In this document: positions 1 through 7,585 of the stretch, piece by piece
Layout: each line of letters opens with the position of its first letter
Numbering within the stretch: position 1 is the first letter of the stretch
Source of the DNA: Nocardioides sp.
GTDB taxonomy: Bacteria > Actinomycetota > Actinomycetes > Propionibacteriales > Nocardioidaceae
DNA length: 10,197 bases
Direction of reading: 5' to 3'
Assembly: GCA_030145945.1 (NCBI GenBank)
Contig: JASLDK010000030.1
Span: 1 to 10,197, forward strand
Notes under the pieces: model-generated
Told to the model about the DNA's origin: nothing
Database searches by the model: none
The model's input: the letters and a program-made list of their open reading frames with translations, nothing else
Program-made: the position numbers and the translations under genes

Positions 1-2
1 GG

Positions 3-701
3 ATCTTCACCCGCCCCTTCCAGGTGCGGGAGTTCCTCGAGCAGGCGTGGTTCGTGACCAGCGTGACGCTGATGCCCACGATCATGGTGTCGATCCCGTT
101 CGGCGCGGTGATCTCCCTCCAGGTCGGCAGCCTCACCGGTCAGTTGGGAGCGCAGTCCTTCGCCGGCGGTGCGGCAGTGCTCGCCACGGTGCGTGAAGCG
201 GCGCCGATGGCGGCCGCGATGATCATCGCGGGAGCCGCAGGATCGGCCATCTGCTCCGACCTCGGCGCGCGAAAGATCCGCGAGGAGATCGACGCCATGG
301 AGGTGCTCGGCATCGACCCGCTCGAGCGTCTCGTCGCGCCACGAGTCGTCGCGACGATGTTCGTCGCCTTCATGATCAACGGCATCGTGATCGGCACCGG
401 CATCGGTGGTGGCTACTTCTTCACCGTCATCGTCCAGGGTGGTTCGGCCGGCGCCTTCCTCTCGTCGTTCACCGCACTCGCCTCGCTGCCCGACCTCTAC
501 ATCGCCATGATCAAGGCGATCATCTTCGGCTGGCTGGCAGCGATCATCGGCGCCTACAAGGGCCTCAACGCCGGCGGAGGCCCGAGCGGAGTGGGTCGAG
601 CGGTCAACGAATCGGTGATCATCGCCTTCATGGCGTTGTTCTTCCTCAACGCCGTGATCACCGCGATCTACTTCCAGGTCGCTCCACCGGTGGGGTTGTG
701 A
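3..701 (+). CDS. yrbEA: YrbEA permease (MlaE family), 5' partial
   Basis: Polytopic membrane protein forming one half of the Mce transporter's permease core; in the family it pairs with YrbEB and an MceG/MlaF-type ATPase to drive lipid or sterol import. The reading frame is open to the left edge, and the seven codons before the GTG at 24 (IFTRPFQ) continue the typical YrbE N-terminal motif (FQxREFxxQAWF), so the gene starts upstream and is truncated by the window; roughly 20-30 residues are probably missing. Hallmarks are the IPFGAV segment, the family helix with LGARKIREEIDAMEVLGI (bases 261-314), which is the expected ATPase-coupling region, and the C-terminal GGGPSGVGRAVNE motif. Hydrophobic segments lie throughout. 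Its TGA overlaps the yrbEB start, implying translational coupling. Family assignment is firm; the substrate is unknown. Confidence 0.95.
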   Translation: MFTRPFQVREFLEQAWFVTSVTLMPTIMVSIPFGAVISLQVGSLTGQLGAQSFAGGAAVLATVREAAPMAAAMIIAGAAGSAICSDLGARKIREEIDAMEVLGIDPLERLVAPRVVATMFVAFMINGIVIGTGIGGGYFFTVIVQGGSAGAFLSSFTALASLPDLYIAMIKAIIFGWLAAIIGAYKGLNAGGGPSGVGRAVNESVIIAFMALFFLNAVITAIYFQVAPPVGL

Positions 702-1540
702 TGGCAGTCATCGGAGGCATCGTCGGCGACACCGTCAAGAGTGGTCGCAATTCGCTGGAGTCGTACGGCGACCAGCTGCTGTTCTATGTCAAGGCCCTTG
801 CCTGGGCGCTGCGTGCGATCAAGCGCTACCCACGCGAGATCAGCAAGACGCTCGCCGAGGTTGCGTTCGGTGCCGGGGGCCTGAGTGTGATCGCCGGCTC
901 GGTCGGTGTCATCGCGTTCATGGCGTTCTTCGCAGGAACGGAGGTCGGCATCCAGGGCTATGCGTCGCTGAGCCAGCTGGGCGTCGCGAAGTTCAGTGCC
1001 TTCATCTCCGCCTACTTCAACACCCGTGAGGTCGCGCCGCTGGTCTCCTCGATCGCGCTCGCGGCGACGGTCGGATGCGGCTACACCGCCCGTTTGGGCG
1101 CGATGCGCATCTCCGAGGAGATCGACGCGCTCGAGGTGATGGGCATCCCGTCACTGCCGTTCCTGGTGACGACCCGGATGGTCGCGGCCTTCATCGCCGT
1201 GATCCCGCTCTACATCGTCGCGCTGTGTGCGTCCTTCCTCTCTCCGCGACTGATCGTGGTCTACATCTACGGTCAGGCGCCGGGCACCTACGATCACGCG
1301 TTCTTCCAGTTCCTCCCGCCGATCGACATCCTGTGGTCGTTCTTCAAGCTGCTGTTCCTGGCCGTCGCCGTGATCCTCATCCACTGCTACTACGGCTACA
1401 CCGCGTCCGGCGGTCCGGCAGGCGTGGGCCGCGCGGTCGGCAAGGCCATCCGGACCAGCATCGTGACCATCGTGGCCGCGGACTTCTTCCTCAGCTTCGC
1501 GATCTGGGGCTCCACCACCACCGTCCGGATCACGGGGTGA
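701..1540 (+). CDS. yrbEB: YrbEB permease (MlaE family)
   Basis: Second permease subunit of the Mce importer, 279 residues, a normal length for the family. It has the same landmarks as YrbEA: a coupling helix with RLGAMRISEEIDALEVMGI (residues 131-149), the RExAPLV segment just before it, several hydrophobic helices and the C-terminal SGGPAGVGRAVGKAI motif (residues 236-250). A cytoplasmic N-terminal stretch of about 55 residues contains a likely amphipathic helix. I chose ATG at 701, which forms TGATG with the yrbEA stop; an in-frame GTG at 698 gives one extra residue and would overlap by four bases, and the sequence does not separate the two. YrbEA and YrbEB presumably form a heterodimer beneath the Mce ring. 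It is followed by mceA after 7 bases. Confidence 0.95.
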   Translation: MAVIGGIVGDTVKSGRNSLESYGDQLLFYVKALAWALRAIKRYPREISKTLAEVAFGAGGLSVIAGSVGVIAFMAFFAGTEVGIQGYASLSQLGVAKFSAFISAYFNTREVAPLVSSIALAATVGCGYTARLGAMRISEEIDALEVMGIPSLPFLVTTRMVAAFIAVIPLYIVALCASFLSPRLIVVYIYGQAPGTYDHAFFQFLPPIDILWSFFKLLFLAVAVILIHCYYGYTASGGPAGVGRAVGKAIRTSIVTIVAADFFLSFAIWGSTTTVRITG

Positions 1541-1554
1541 TGGCAAGGTGTTGA
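1540..1554 (+). promoter_or_regulatory. Possible four-codon coupling ORF before mceA
   Basis: An ATG at 1540 overlaps the yrbEB stop (TGATG) and opens a four-codon frame (Met-Ala-Arg-Cys) whose TGA at 1552-1554 overlaps the TTG at 1551, the second codon of mceA. Terminating ribosomes could therefore step from yrbEB to the mini-ORF and restart on mceA. This is only what the bases permit; such a short ORF may be chance. Confidence 0.2.
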
Positions 1555-2918
1555 TCAACATCCACCACGACAGCGTCAAGGAGCACAACCGGCTCCTGGT
1601 GGCCGGTGTCGTCTTCCTCTCCTCGATCGCGTTGCTGATCTGGCTCTCGATCGCGATCTACAACAAGACCTTCGACAACTCGACCATGGTGACGGTCAAG
1701 GCTGAGCGGGCCGGTCTGCAACTGGCGAAGTTCGGTGACGTGCGTATGAACGGCGCACTCGTCGGCCGCGTCGACAAGATCGACCAGGACGGCGAACAGG
1801 CCGAGATCACCCTCGCCATCGATCCGGACACCGCGAAGCGGATCCCGGAGAACATCAGCGTCAAGATCCTGCCCACCACGCTGTTCGGTCAGAAGTTCGT
1901 GGCTCTGGTGCGCCCCGACGCCCCCAGCGGGCACCTCAGGGAGGGGACGGTCATCCCCGCGAGTCGGGTCGAGACCAACGTCGAGCTCAGCCAGGTGCTG
2001 GCCAACCTGTTCCCGTTGCTCCGCGCCGTCCGTCCGGCGGACCTCAGTGCCACCCTGCACGCGCTCGCGACGGCACTGGAGGGTCGCGGCGAGAAGCTCG
2101 GCGACACCATGGACCAACTCGGCGGCTACATCGGCGCCATCGAGGAACACCTGCCGACCCTGCGCAAGGACCTCGTCGCGCTCGCCGACGTTGCGGACGC
2201 GTACGCCGACGCGGCACCTGACCTGCTCGACGTACTCGACAACGTGACCGTGACCAGCAAGACCGTCACGGAGAAGGCCGCCGACCTCGACGTGTTCTTC
2301 TCCGACATCACCGGTCTGTCCGACACGGCCACCAAGTTCCTTGCGGCGAACGAGCAGAACCTGATCCGGATGGGTCAGGTCACCGCCCCCGTGCTGGATC
2401 TGTTGGCCGAATACTCCCCGGAGTTCCCCTGCCTGATCCGCGGCGCGGCCAACTATGCGCCGATCCTGTCCAAGACCTTCGAGGGCAACGTGGTCAAGCA
2501 GTACATCGAGTTCTTCCAGCCCCAGTTCCGGGCGTACGACGAGCGCGACACCCCCACCTACGGCGAGGTCGGCCACGGTCCGTGGTGCCTGGGCCTGCCC
2601 AACTTCACGGTCCCCGCGCCCAAGCACCCGCTCGACCAGGGTTCGGACATCGACGAGAAGGGTGGTTTCTCCCCGCTTCCCCTGCAGCAGTTCGGACTCG
2701 GGGGACTCAGCGGCCTGTTCGGCCGCCCGGGCAGCGCCACCGGTGCCAGCGCCAAGGGCGGAGGGGCCATCGACAGCGGTTTTGCCGGAACCGCCGCCGA
2801 ACAGAAGATCGTCAACGCCATGCTCGCGAGCGAGACCGGCAGCGAGGCGTCGTCGTACGGCTCTCTGGGCTCGTTGCTCTACGGACCGGTCGTGCGTGAG
2901 GGGAGGGCTGCGGGATGA
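1548..2918 (+). CDS. mceA: MceA, MCE-domain substrate-channel subunit
   Basis: First of six Mce subunits that form the periplasm-spanning lipid channel; 456 residues, the longest here. A short basic N-terminus is followed by a membrane helix (about residues 16-37), an MCE/MlaD domain (about 44-122) with pore-loop segment TTLFGQKFV, then a long helical region (about 140-290) of 21-residue repeats with a 4-residue insertion TKFL at 262-265. Cys295 (EFPCLIRG) and Cys347 (GPWCLGLP) sit in the C-terminal domain and could form a disulfide. The tail (about 382-456) is Gly/Ser/Ala-rich and probably flexible. The start is GTG 1548; TTG 1551 is the alternative. The ATG at 1540 is in another frame and stops after four codons. 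The gene overlaps mceB by four bases (ATGA). The post-MCE region matches the family often called Mce4_CUP1. Confidence 0.95.
   Translation: MLINIHHDSVKEHNRLLVAGVVFLSSIALLIWLSIAIYNKTFDNSTMVTVKAERAGLQLAKFGDVRMNGALVGRVDKIDQDGEQAEITLAIDPDTAKRIPENISVKILPTTLFGQKFVALVRPDAPSGHLREGTVIPASRVETNVELSQVLANLFPLLRAVRPADLSATLHALATALEGRGEKLGDTMDQLGGYIGAIEEHLPTLRKDLVALADVADAYADAAPDLLDVLDNVTVTSKTVTEKAADLDVFFSDITGLSDTATKFLAANEQNLIRMGQVTAPVLDLLAEYSPEFPCLIRGAANYAPILSKTFEGNVVKQYIEFFQPQFRAYDERDTPTYGEVGHGPWCLGLPNFTVPAPKHPLDQGSDIDEKGGFSPLPLQQFGLGGLSGLFGRPGSATGASAKGGGAIDSGFAGTAAEQKIVNAMLASETGSEASSYGSLGSLLYGPVVREGRAAG
2898..2907 (+). promoter_or_regulatory. Shine-Dalgarno site of mceB
   Basis: A purine-rich GAGGGGAGGG lies seven bases before ATG 2915, inside the end of mceA. 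It supports that start and suggests mceB also receives ribosomes independently of mceA termination. Confidence 0.6.
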
Positions 2919-4006
2919 GGCCCGGAGGAAACCAGCGCAACGCAGCGACGGTGTCGGCCACGGTCAAGCTCGCCATCTTCACCGTCGTGTCGGTGTTCGT
3001 GACCGGTCTGCTTGCCGTGATCATGGGCAATGTCGGTTTCGGCGACCGTCACGAGTACGAAGCGATCTTCACCAACGCCACGATGCTCGAGAAGGGCGAC
3101 GACGTGCGGGTCGCGGGCGTCAACGTCGGCGAGGTCAAGAAGGTCGAGCACTATCGCCGGACCATGGCCAAGGTGACGTTCAAGGTCGACTCCGGAGTCA
3201 AGCTGACCACCGTCTCCCAGGCCAACATCCGATTCCTCAACCTGGTGGGCGACCGCTACATGAGCCTGCAGGAGGGGACCGGGGCGAAGGACGCCAAGGT
3301 TCTCGCCGACGGGGCGACCATCCCGCAGCAGCGCACCGAACCCGCGCTCGACCTCACGGTCCTCTTCGACGGTTTCAAGCCGCTCTTCCAGGCGCTCACC
3401 CCCGACCAGGTCAACGAGCTGAGCATGAACCTCGTCCAGGTGTTGCAGGGAGAGGGCGGGACCGTGAAGAGCCTGCTCGACCACACCGCGTCGTTGACCT
3501 CGACGCTCGCCGACCGCGACCAGTTGATCGGCGACGTCGTCAGCAACCTGACGCAGACCCTCAAGACCGTCGATGACCGGCACCAGCAGTTGAGCTCGCT
3601 CATCGTCGAGCTCAAGGACTGGATGACCAACCTCGCCAAGGACCGCGACACCATCGGCTCCTCGCTCGACAACATCTCGCAGCTGACGGTCGCCGTCGCC
3701 GACCTGCTGCGGCGCGGTCGTCCGCTGGTCAAGGAGGACATCGCCGCCCTGGAGGCACTGTCGAAGCTCCTCAACAAGAAGGAGAACCGCGCCAACCTTG
3801 CCAGCCTGCTCGACCGGATGCCCAAGATGATGGTCGACCAGACCCGGACCGGCACCTACGGCGCCTGGTACCAGTATTACGTCTGCGGCGTGTCCGCCCG
3901 GATCCGGCTCCCGATCATCAAGGACCTGCCGATCCTCAAGGAGATCCAGGACTACCTGACGAACTTCTCCTTCAAGTCGACCGCCCCGAGGTGCCAGGAC
4001 AGATGA
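2915..4006 (+). CDS. mceB: MceB, MCE-domain substrate-channel subunit
   Basis: Second Mce subunit, 363 residues. A cytoplasmic N-terminus of about 16 residues leads to a membrane helix (about 17-37) and an MCE domain (about 46-118) with conserved GDDVRVAGVNVGEV and the pore-loop segment RFLNLVGDRYMSL. Residues 178-286 form helical repeats in exactly the same numbering as MceA, with the 4-residue insertion ADLL at 262-265. The C-terminus carries the MceB-type signature GTYGAWYQYYVCG (Cys324) and a last cysteine at 360, a candidate disulfide pair. It lacks the long Gly-rich tail of MceA. ATG 2915 forms an ATGA overlap with the mceA stop and has a strong ribosome site; the gene overlaps mceC by four bases. 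Assignment to position B rests on gene order and the C-terminal signature. Confidence 0.95.
   Translation: MRPGGNQRNAATVSATVKLAIFTVVSVFVTGLLAVIMGNVGFGDRHEYEAIFTNATMLEKGDDVRVAGVNVGEVKKVEHYRRTMAKVTFKVDSGVKLTTVSQANIRFLNLVGDRYMSLQEGTGAKDAKVLADGATIPQQRTEPALDLTVLFDGFKPLFQALTPDQVNELSMNLVQVLQGEGGTVKSLLDHTASLTSTLADRDQLIGDVVSNLTQTLKTVDDRHQQLSSLIVELKDWMTNLAKDRDTIGSSLDNISQLTVAVADLLRRGRPLVKEDIAALEALSKLLNKKENRANLASLLDRMPKMMVDQTRTGTYGAWYQYYVCGVSARIRLPIIKDLPILKEIQDYLTNFSFKSTAPRCQDR
3988..3993 (+). promoter_or_regulatory. Shine-Dalgarno site deciding the mceC start
   Basis: GAGGTG lies nine bases before ATG 4003. The in-frame GTG at 3991 is part of this site, which argues that 3991 is not the start and that translation begins at 4003, at an ATGA overlap. 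Confidence 0.5.
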
Positions 4007-4992
4007 ACAAGCACCAGCGCACCCGCGACGCGCGCGTCCTCCGTCTCGGCGTCATCACCCTCGTGGTGATGGCGGTCGTGTCGGCCGCGACCTTCAACCT
4101 CGGCAAGTTCCCGGGCTTCCGCGGCACGACCTACTACGCCGAGTTCAGCGACGCCAGCGGCATCCACAAGGGCAACATCGTCCAGGTCGGCGGCATCAGG
4201 GTCGGCCGCATCACCGCCGTCGCCCTCGCCGGGGACCGGGTCAAGGTGAAGTTCGAGGTCAATGGTGACGTCGAGTTCGGCAAGCAGAGCAGCGCCTCGA
4301 TCAAGGTGCTCAACCTGCTGGGCGAGAAGTTCCTCGACCTCGAGCCTGCAGGCGCGGGCCAGTTGGCCGAGAACGGGGTCATCCCCGTGGCCCGGACGAC
4401 GTCGGCGTACGACATCGTCGGGGTGTTCGGTGACCTCACCACCACGACCGAGGAGATCAACACCCAGCAGCTCTCGGAGGCGTTGAACACCGTCGCCGAC
4501 ACGCTCGACCAGTCCGCTCCGGAGATCCAGGCGTCCTTCGACGGCATCTCCCGGCTCTCGAAGACGATCGCCTCGCGTGACGCCGAGATCGAGACGCTGT
4601 TCAAGAGCTCGAAGGAGGTGACCAAGGTCCTCGCCGACCGCAGCGACGACATCATCGACCTGATGAAGAACAGCGACCTGGTCTTCCAGGAGCTCCAGAA
4701 GCGCAAGGATGCCGTTCACGCGCTGCTCGTCAACGCCCGCACGCTCGCGCAGGAGTTGCGCGGCGTGGTGAAGGACAACGAGAAGCAGATCGGGCCGGCC
4801 CTCCAGGAGGTCGACGGTCTGGTGTCCTTCCTCGTCTCCAAGAAGGACAAGCTCAAGGCGACGCTCGCGGCCCTCGGCCCCTACGTCTCCATCCTCAGCA
4901 ACATCATCGGCACCGGCCCCTGGTTCGACGCGTACGCCGCGAACGTCCTTGCGTTGCCCACCGGTGAGTTCGTCCCCGGAACGGGGTTGTGA
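4003..4992 (+). CDS. mceC: MceC, MCE-domain substrate-channel subunit
   Basis: Third Mce subunit, 329 residues from ATG 4003, which forms an ATGA overlap with the mceB stop; an upstream in-frame GTG at 3991 would add four residues but falls in the likely ribosome site. A basic N-terminus, one membrane helix (about 14-32) and an MCE domain (about 41-116) with GNIVQVGGIRVGRI and pore-loop segment KVLNLLGEKFLDL are clear. Residues 169-298 form six 21-residue helical blocks, the clearest set in the operon, interrupted by RGVV at 253-256. The protein then ends soon after the MceC-like motif GTGPWFDAYAANVL (about 303-316). Unlike the other five Mce proteins it has no cysteine at all. It overlaps mceD by four bases (GTGA). 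Confidence 0.95.
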   Translation: MNKHQRTRDARVLRLGVITLVVMAVVSAATFNLGKFPGFRGTTYYAEFSDASGIHKGNIVQVGGIRVGRITAVALAGDRVKVKFEVNGDVEFGKQSSASIKVLNLLGEKFLDLEPAGAGQLAENGVIPVARTTSAYDIVGVFGDLTTTTEEINTQQLSEALNTVADTLDQSAPEIQASFDGISRLSKTIASRDAEIETLFKSSKEVTKVLADRSDDIIDLMKNSDLVFQELQKRKDAVHALLVNARTLAQELRGVVKDNEKQIGPALQEVDGLVSFLVSKKDKLKATLAALGPYVSILSNIIGTGPWFDAYAANVLALPTGEFVPGTGL

Positions 4993-6230
4993 TCGCCATG
5001 GTCTCCACGGTCCTCAAGCGCATCGACCGCCGCGTGATCGCGCTGGTCGTCGTCGCCCTGCTCGTCGCGGTGATGTTCAACGTCCTGCACTCGCCGAAGA
5101 AGATGAAGGCGGTGACCGCGCACTTCCCGCGGGCGGTGAGCGTCTTCACCGGCACCGACGTCCGCATCCTCGGCGTCAACGTCGGGAAGGTGACCGCGGT
5201 CATCCCCGAGGGCAACTCGGTCCGGGTCGAGATGGAGTACGACGCCGGCTACAAGATCCCCGCCCGGGCCCAGGCAGTCATCGTGACGCCCACCCTGGTC
5301 GCCGACCGCTTCGTCCAACTGACCCCTGTCTTCCAGGGTGGCGACGTGATGGCCGACAAGGCCGACATCCCGCTCCAGCAGACGGGCGTCCCGGTCGAGC
5401 TCGACCGGATCTACGGCAGCCTGCAGGCGCTGACGCGAGCGCTCGGCCCCAACGGGATCAACGCCGACGGCACGCTCGACCACCTGCTCGAGGCGGGCAA
5501 CAAGGCCTTCAAGGGGCAGGGCGCACGTGGCAACCAGATGATCCAGGACCTCGCGGATGCCGCGAAGACCTTCGGCGACGGCGCCGGACCGCTCTTCGAC
5601 TCCGTCACCCAACTGGCCAAGTTCACGACCACGCTCGCCGAGAACGACAACCTCGTTCGCGCCTTCATGCAGGACCTCACCGGCGTCTCGTCGATGCTCG
5701 CCGACGAGAGCGATGACCTGGAGAAGGCGATCGCCTCGGTCGCCAAGGCCGTCGGCAGCGTCAAGGGGTTCGTGAAGAACAACCGCGACGCCTTCGTGAC
5801 CGACGTGGAGAAGCTCACCGAGGTGATGACGACGATCGCCTCCGAGAAGGACAACATCCAGACCGCGATCGAGGTGGCCCCGGTCGCGATGGGCAACTTG
5901 GCGATGGGCTTCGACCACGTCAGCGGCAGCCAGAACTCGCGTTTCGCGATCGGCGGCAACGTCTGGGACGCGGACGGGTTCATCTGTGGCCTCATCCAGC
6001 AGCATCCGGCGATGCCGGGCGCGCTCAAGGACACGGCCTGCGCGATCCTGAAGAAGCTGATCGAGCCGATCGTGTCGCAACTTCCGTGGTTGCCGCCGGA
6101 GTACAAGAGCTATCTGCCGAAGCAGACCGCGGACACCAACAAGGGGATCAGGGTGCCGTCGACGACCGAGGTCTCCTACTCGACCGGTGACCATGCGTCG
6201 GTCCAGGGCCTGCTCGGGGGTGGCCAGTGA
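4989..6230 (+). CDS. mceD: MceD, MCE-domain substrate-channel subunit
   Basis: Fourth Mce subunit, 413 residues. The N-terminus is basic, with a membrane helix (about 16-33) and an MCE domain (about 39-115) containing GTDVRILGVNVGKV. The pore-loop segment is divergent: TPTLVADRFVQL has Ala where A, B, C, E and F have Gly. Helical 21-residue blocks cover residues 175-304, with the insertion KGFV at 259-262. Cys333 and Cys351 in the C-terminal domain are a candidate disulfide. A Pro/Tyr-containing segment (PWLPPEYKSYLP, about 366-377) precedes the tail, which ends SVQGLLGGGQ as is common for MceD. GTG 4989 is chosen because it forms a GTGA overlap with the mceC stop; an in-frame ATG at 4998 is a possible alternative, three codons shorter. 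It overlaps mceE by four bases. Confidence 0.94.
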   Translation: MIAMVSTVLKRIDRRVIALVVVALLVAVMFNVLHSPKKMKAVTAHFPRAVSVFTGTDVRILGVNVGKVTAVIPEGNSVRVEMEYDAGYKIPARAQAVIVTPTLVADRFVQLTPVFQGGDVMADKADIPLQQTGVPVELDRIYGSLQALTRALGPNGINADGTLDHLLEAGNKAFKGQGARGNQMIQDLADAAKTFGDGAGPLFDSVTQLAKFTTTLAENDNLVRAFMQDLTGVSSMLADESDDLEKAIASVAKAVGSVKGFVKNNRDAFVTDVEKLTEVMTTIASEKDNIQTAIEVAPVAMGNLAMGFDHVSGSQNSRFAIGGNVWDADGFICGLIQQHPAMPGALKDTACAILKKLIEPIVSQLPWLPPEYKSYLPKQTADTNKGIRVPSTTEVSYSTGDHASVQGLLGGGQ

Positions 6231-7585
6231 ACGCCCGCCTCCTCATGACGCGCCGGTGGCGCGGTCTGGTCGCGCTGCTGCTCGGCACCACGCTGATGAC
6301 CGGCTGCAGCAACTTCGACGGCGCCTACGACCTGCCCTTGCCCGGACATCCCGTCGACGCCAGCAAGGCCTTCGAGGTGACGGCGTACTTCAAGGACGTC
6401 CTCAACGTCGTCCCGCGCTCGCCGGTCATGGTCGATGACGTCGTCGTCGGCGAAGTGGTGACGATCGAGCGGTCCGGCTGGAACGCCAAGGTCACCCTCC
6501 GGGTTCGCGACGACGTGAAGCTTCCCGACAATGCGATCGCCGACATCCGCCAGGTGTCCCTGCTCGGCGAGAAGTACGTCTCGCTCGAGGCGCCGAAGGA
6601 GGAGACACCGACCGGTCGTCTCGGCGAAGGCGACGAGATCGCGCTCGCCAAGACCGGACGCAACCCCGAGGTCGAAGAGGTGCTGGGGGCGCTGTCGTTC
6701 CTGCTGAGCGGCGGCGGTGTCGCACAGCTCGGCACGATCACCCGCGAGGCCAACCTGGTGATGTCGGGTCGCGAGGACCGGTTGCGGGCGCTGCTGTCCT
6801 CGCTGGACTCGGTCGTTGGCACGATCGACCAGCAGAAGTACGACATCATCGCGGCGCTGGAGTCGATGAACAAGCTGACCACGACACTCAACGCGGAGAA
6901 GAAGACGATCGGCGATGCGCTCGACGCGGTCGGACCCGCGGTGAAGGTCCTGGCCGCCCAGCACGACGAGATGGTCGCCATGCTCCGCTCGCTCGACCAG
7001 CTCGGCGTCGTGGGCACCCGCGTGATCAACTCCAGCAAGGAGGACGTCCTCAAGATCCTCGGCGACCTCAGCCCGATCCTGCGCCGGCTCACGGAGGCCA
7101 ACGAGCAGCTCGCTCCCGGACTCAACCTGCTGGTCAGCTTCCCGTTCCCGCAGGCCGCCAACAACATCGTCCAGGGCGACTACGCCGACACGATCATCCG
7201 GGCCGACCTCAACCTCGAGAACCTCTACAAGACCCTCGGCCTGCCCGAGGTCGAGTTGCCGGACCTCGGCGAGGTCCTCACCCAGGTCGGCAAGTGCCTC
7301 ACCAGTGGCAGTCTCACCAGCTCGGCCTGTCTCAAGGTGCTCTCGGACGTCAACCTGCTCAAGGACCTGCAGACCAAGTGCAAGGATCCGGCGATCAGCA
7401 GCAGTCCGGTCTGCAAGTTGTTGACCACGCTCCCCAATCTCGATCTCGGCGGTCTGCTGGGTGGCTCCAACGGTCTCATCGGCCCCAACAGCCCGCTCGG
7501 CAACCTGCTGAACGGACTGACCGGCAAGCAGACCGCTCATCGAACGACCACGGCTGACCTGCTGGGTGGAGGTGCGACGGCATGA
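6227..7585 (+). CDS. mceE: MceE, lipoprotein MCE subunit
   Basis: Fifth Mce subunit and the only lipoprotein of the set (the LprK/LprN-like position); 452 residues. The signal peptide has RR at 9-10, a hydrophobic core and lipobox LMTGC, placing the lipidated cysteine at residue 27. The MCE domain (about 46-122) carries pore-loop segment RQVSLLGEKYVSL. Helical 21-residue blocks run from 180 to about 288, with insertion TRVI at 264-267. The C-terminal part has four more cysteines in two similar units, Cys357/Cys368 and Cys385/Cys396, followed by a Gly/Leu/Asn-rich tail. GTG 6227 forms a GTGA overlap with the mceD stop, with GGGGGTGG just upstream; a later ATG at codon 7 would shorten the signal peptide's basic region. 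It overlaps mceF by four bases. Confidence 0.95.
   Translation: MNARLLMTRRWRGLVALLLGTTLMTGCSNFDGAYDLPLPGHPVDASKAFEVTAYFKDVLNVVPRSPVMVDDVVVGEVVTIERSGWNAKVTLRVRDDVKLPDNAIADIRQVSLLGEKYVSLEAPKEETPTGRLGEGDEIALAKTGRNPEVEEVLGALSFLLSGGGVAQLGTITREANLVMSGREDRLRALLSSLDSVVGTIDQQKYDIIAALESMNKLTTTLNAEKKTIGDALDAVGPAVKVLAAQHDEMVAMLRSLDQLGVVGTRVINSSKEDVLKILGDLSPILRRLTEANEQLAPGLNLLVSFPFPQAANNIVQGDYADTIIRADLNLENLYKTLGLPEVELPDLGEVLTQVGKCLTSGSLTSSACLKVLSDVNLLKDLQTKCKDPAISSSPVCKLLTTLPNLDLGGLLGGSNGLIGPNSPLGNLLNGLTGKQTAHRTTTADLLGGGATA
7568..7572 (+). promoter_or_regulatory. Shine-Dalgarno site of mceF
   Basis: GGAGG nine bases before ATG 7582, inside the end of mceE, supports the chosen mceF start at the ATGA overlap. 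Confidence 0.55.

Noticed and set aside
24..26. GTG as the start of the first permease
   Set aside because: The frame is open to the window edge and the codons before it encode the conserved YrbE N-terminal motif, so the gene starts upstream.
1530..2627. Long minus-strand open frame opposite mceA
   Set aside because: Composition is Asp/Val/Glu/Arg/Gly-rich with no recognisable domain, typical of the antisense frame of a GC-rich gene; the plus strand holds a clear MCE protein.
2455..3576. Plus-strand 373-codon open frame spanning the mceA-mceB junction
   Set aside because: Arg/Pro/Ser-rich shadow of the two real genes, crossing a proper ATGA junction.
3991..3993. GTG as the mceC start
   Set aside because: It lies within the GAGGTG ribosome site and would give a 16-base overlap; ATG 4003 gives the ATGA overlap used elsewhere in the operon.
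4881..7540. Two long minus-strand open frames (4881-6194 and 6176-7540) opposite mceD and mceE
   Set aside because: Same low-complexity antisense composition and no domain; they mirror the boundaries of the real plus-strand genes.
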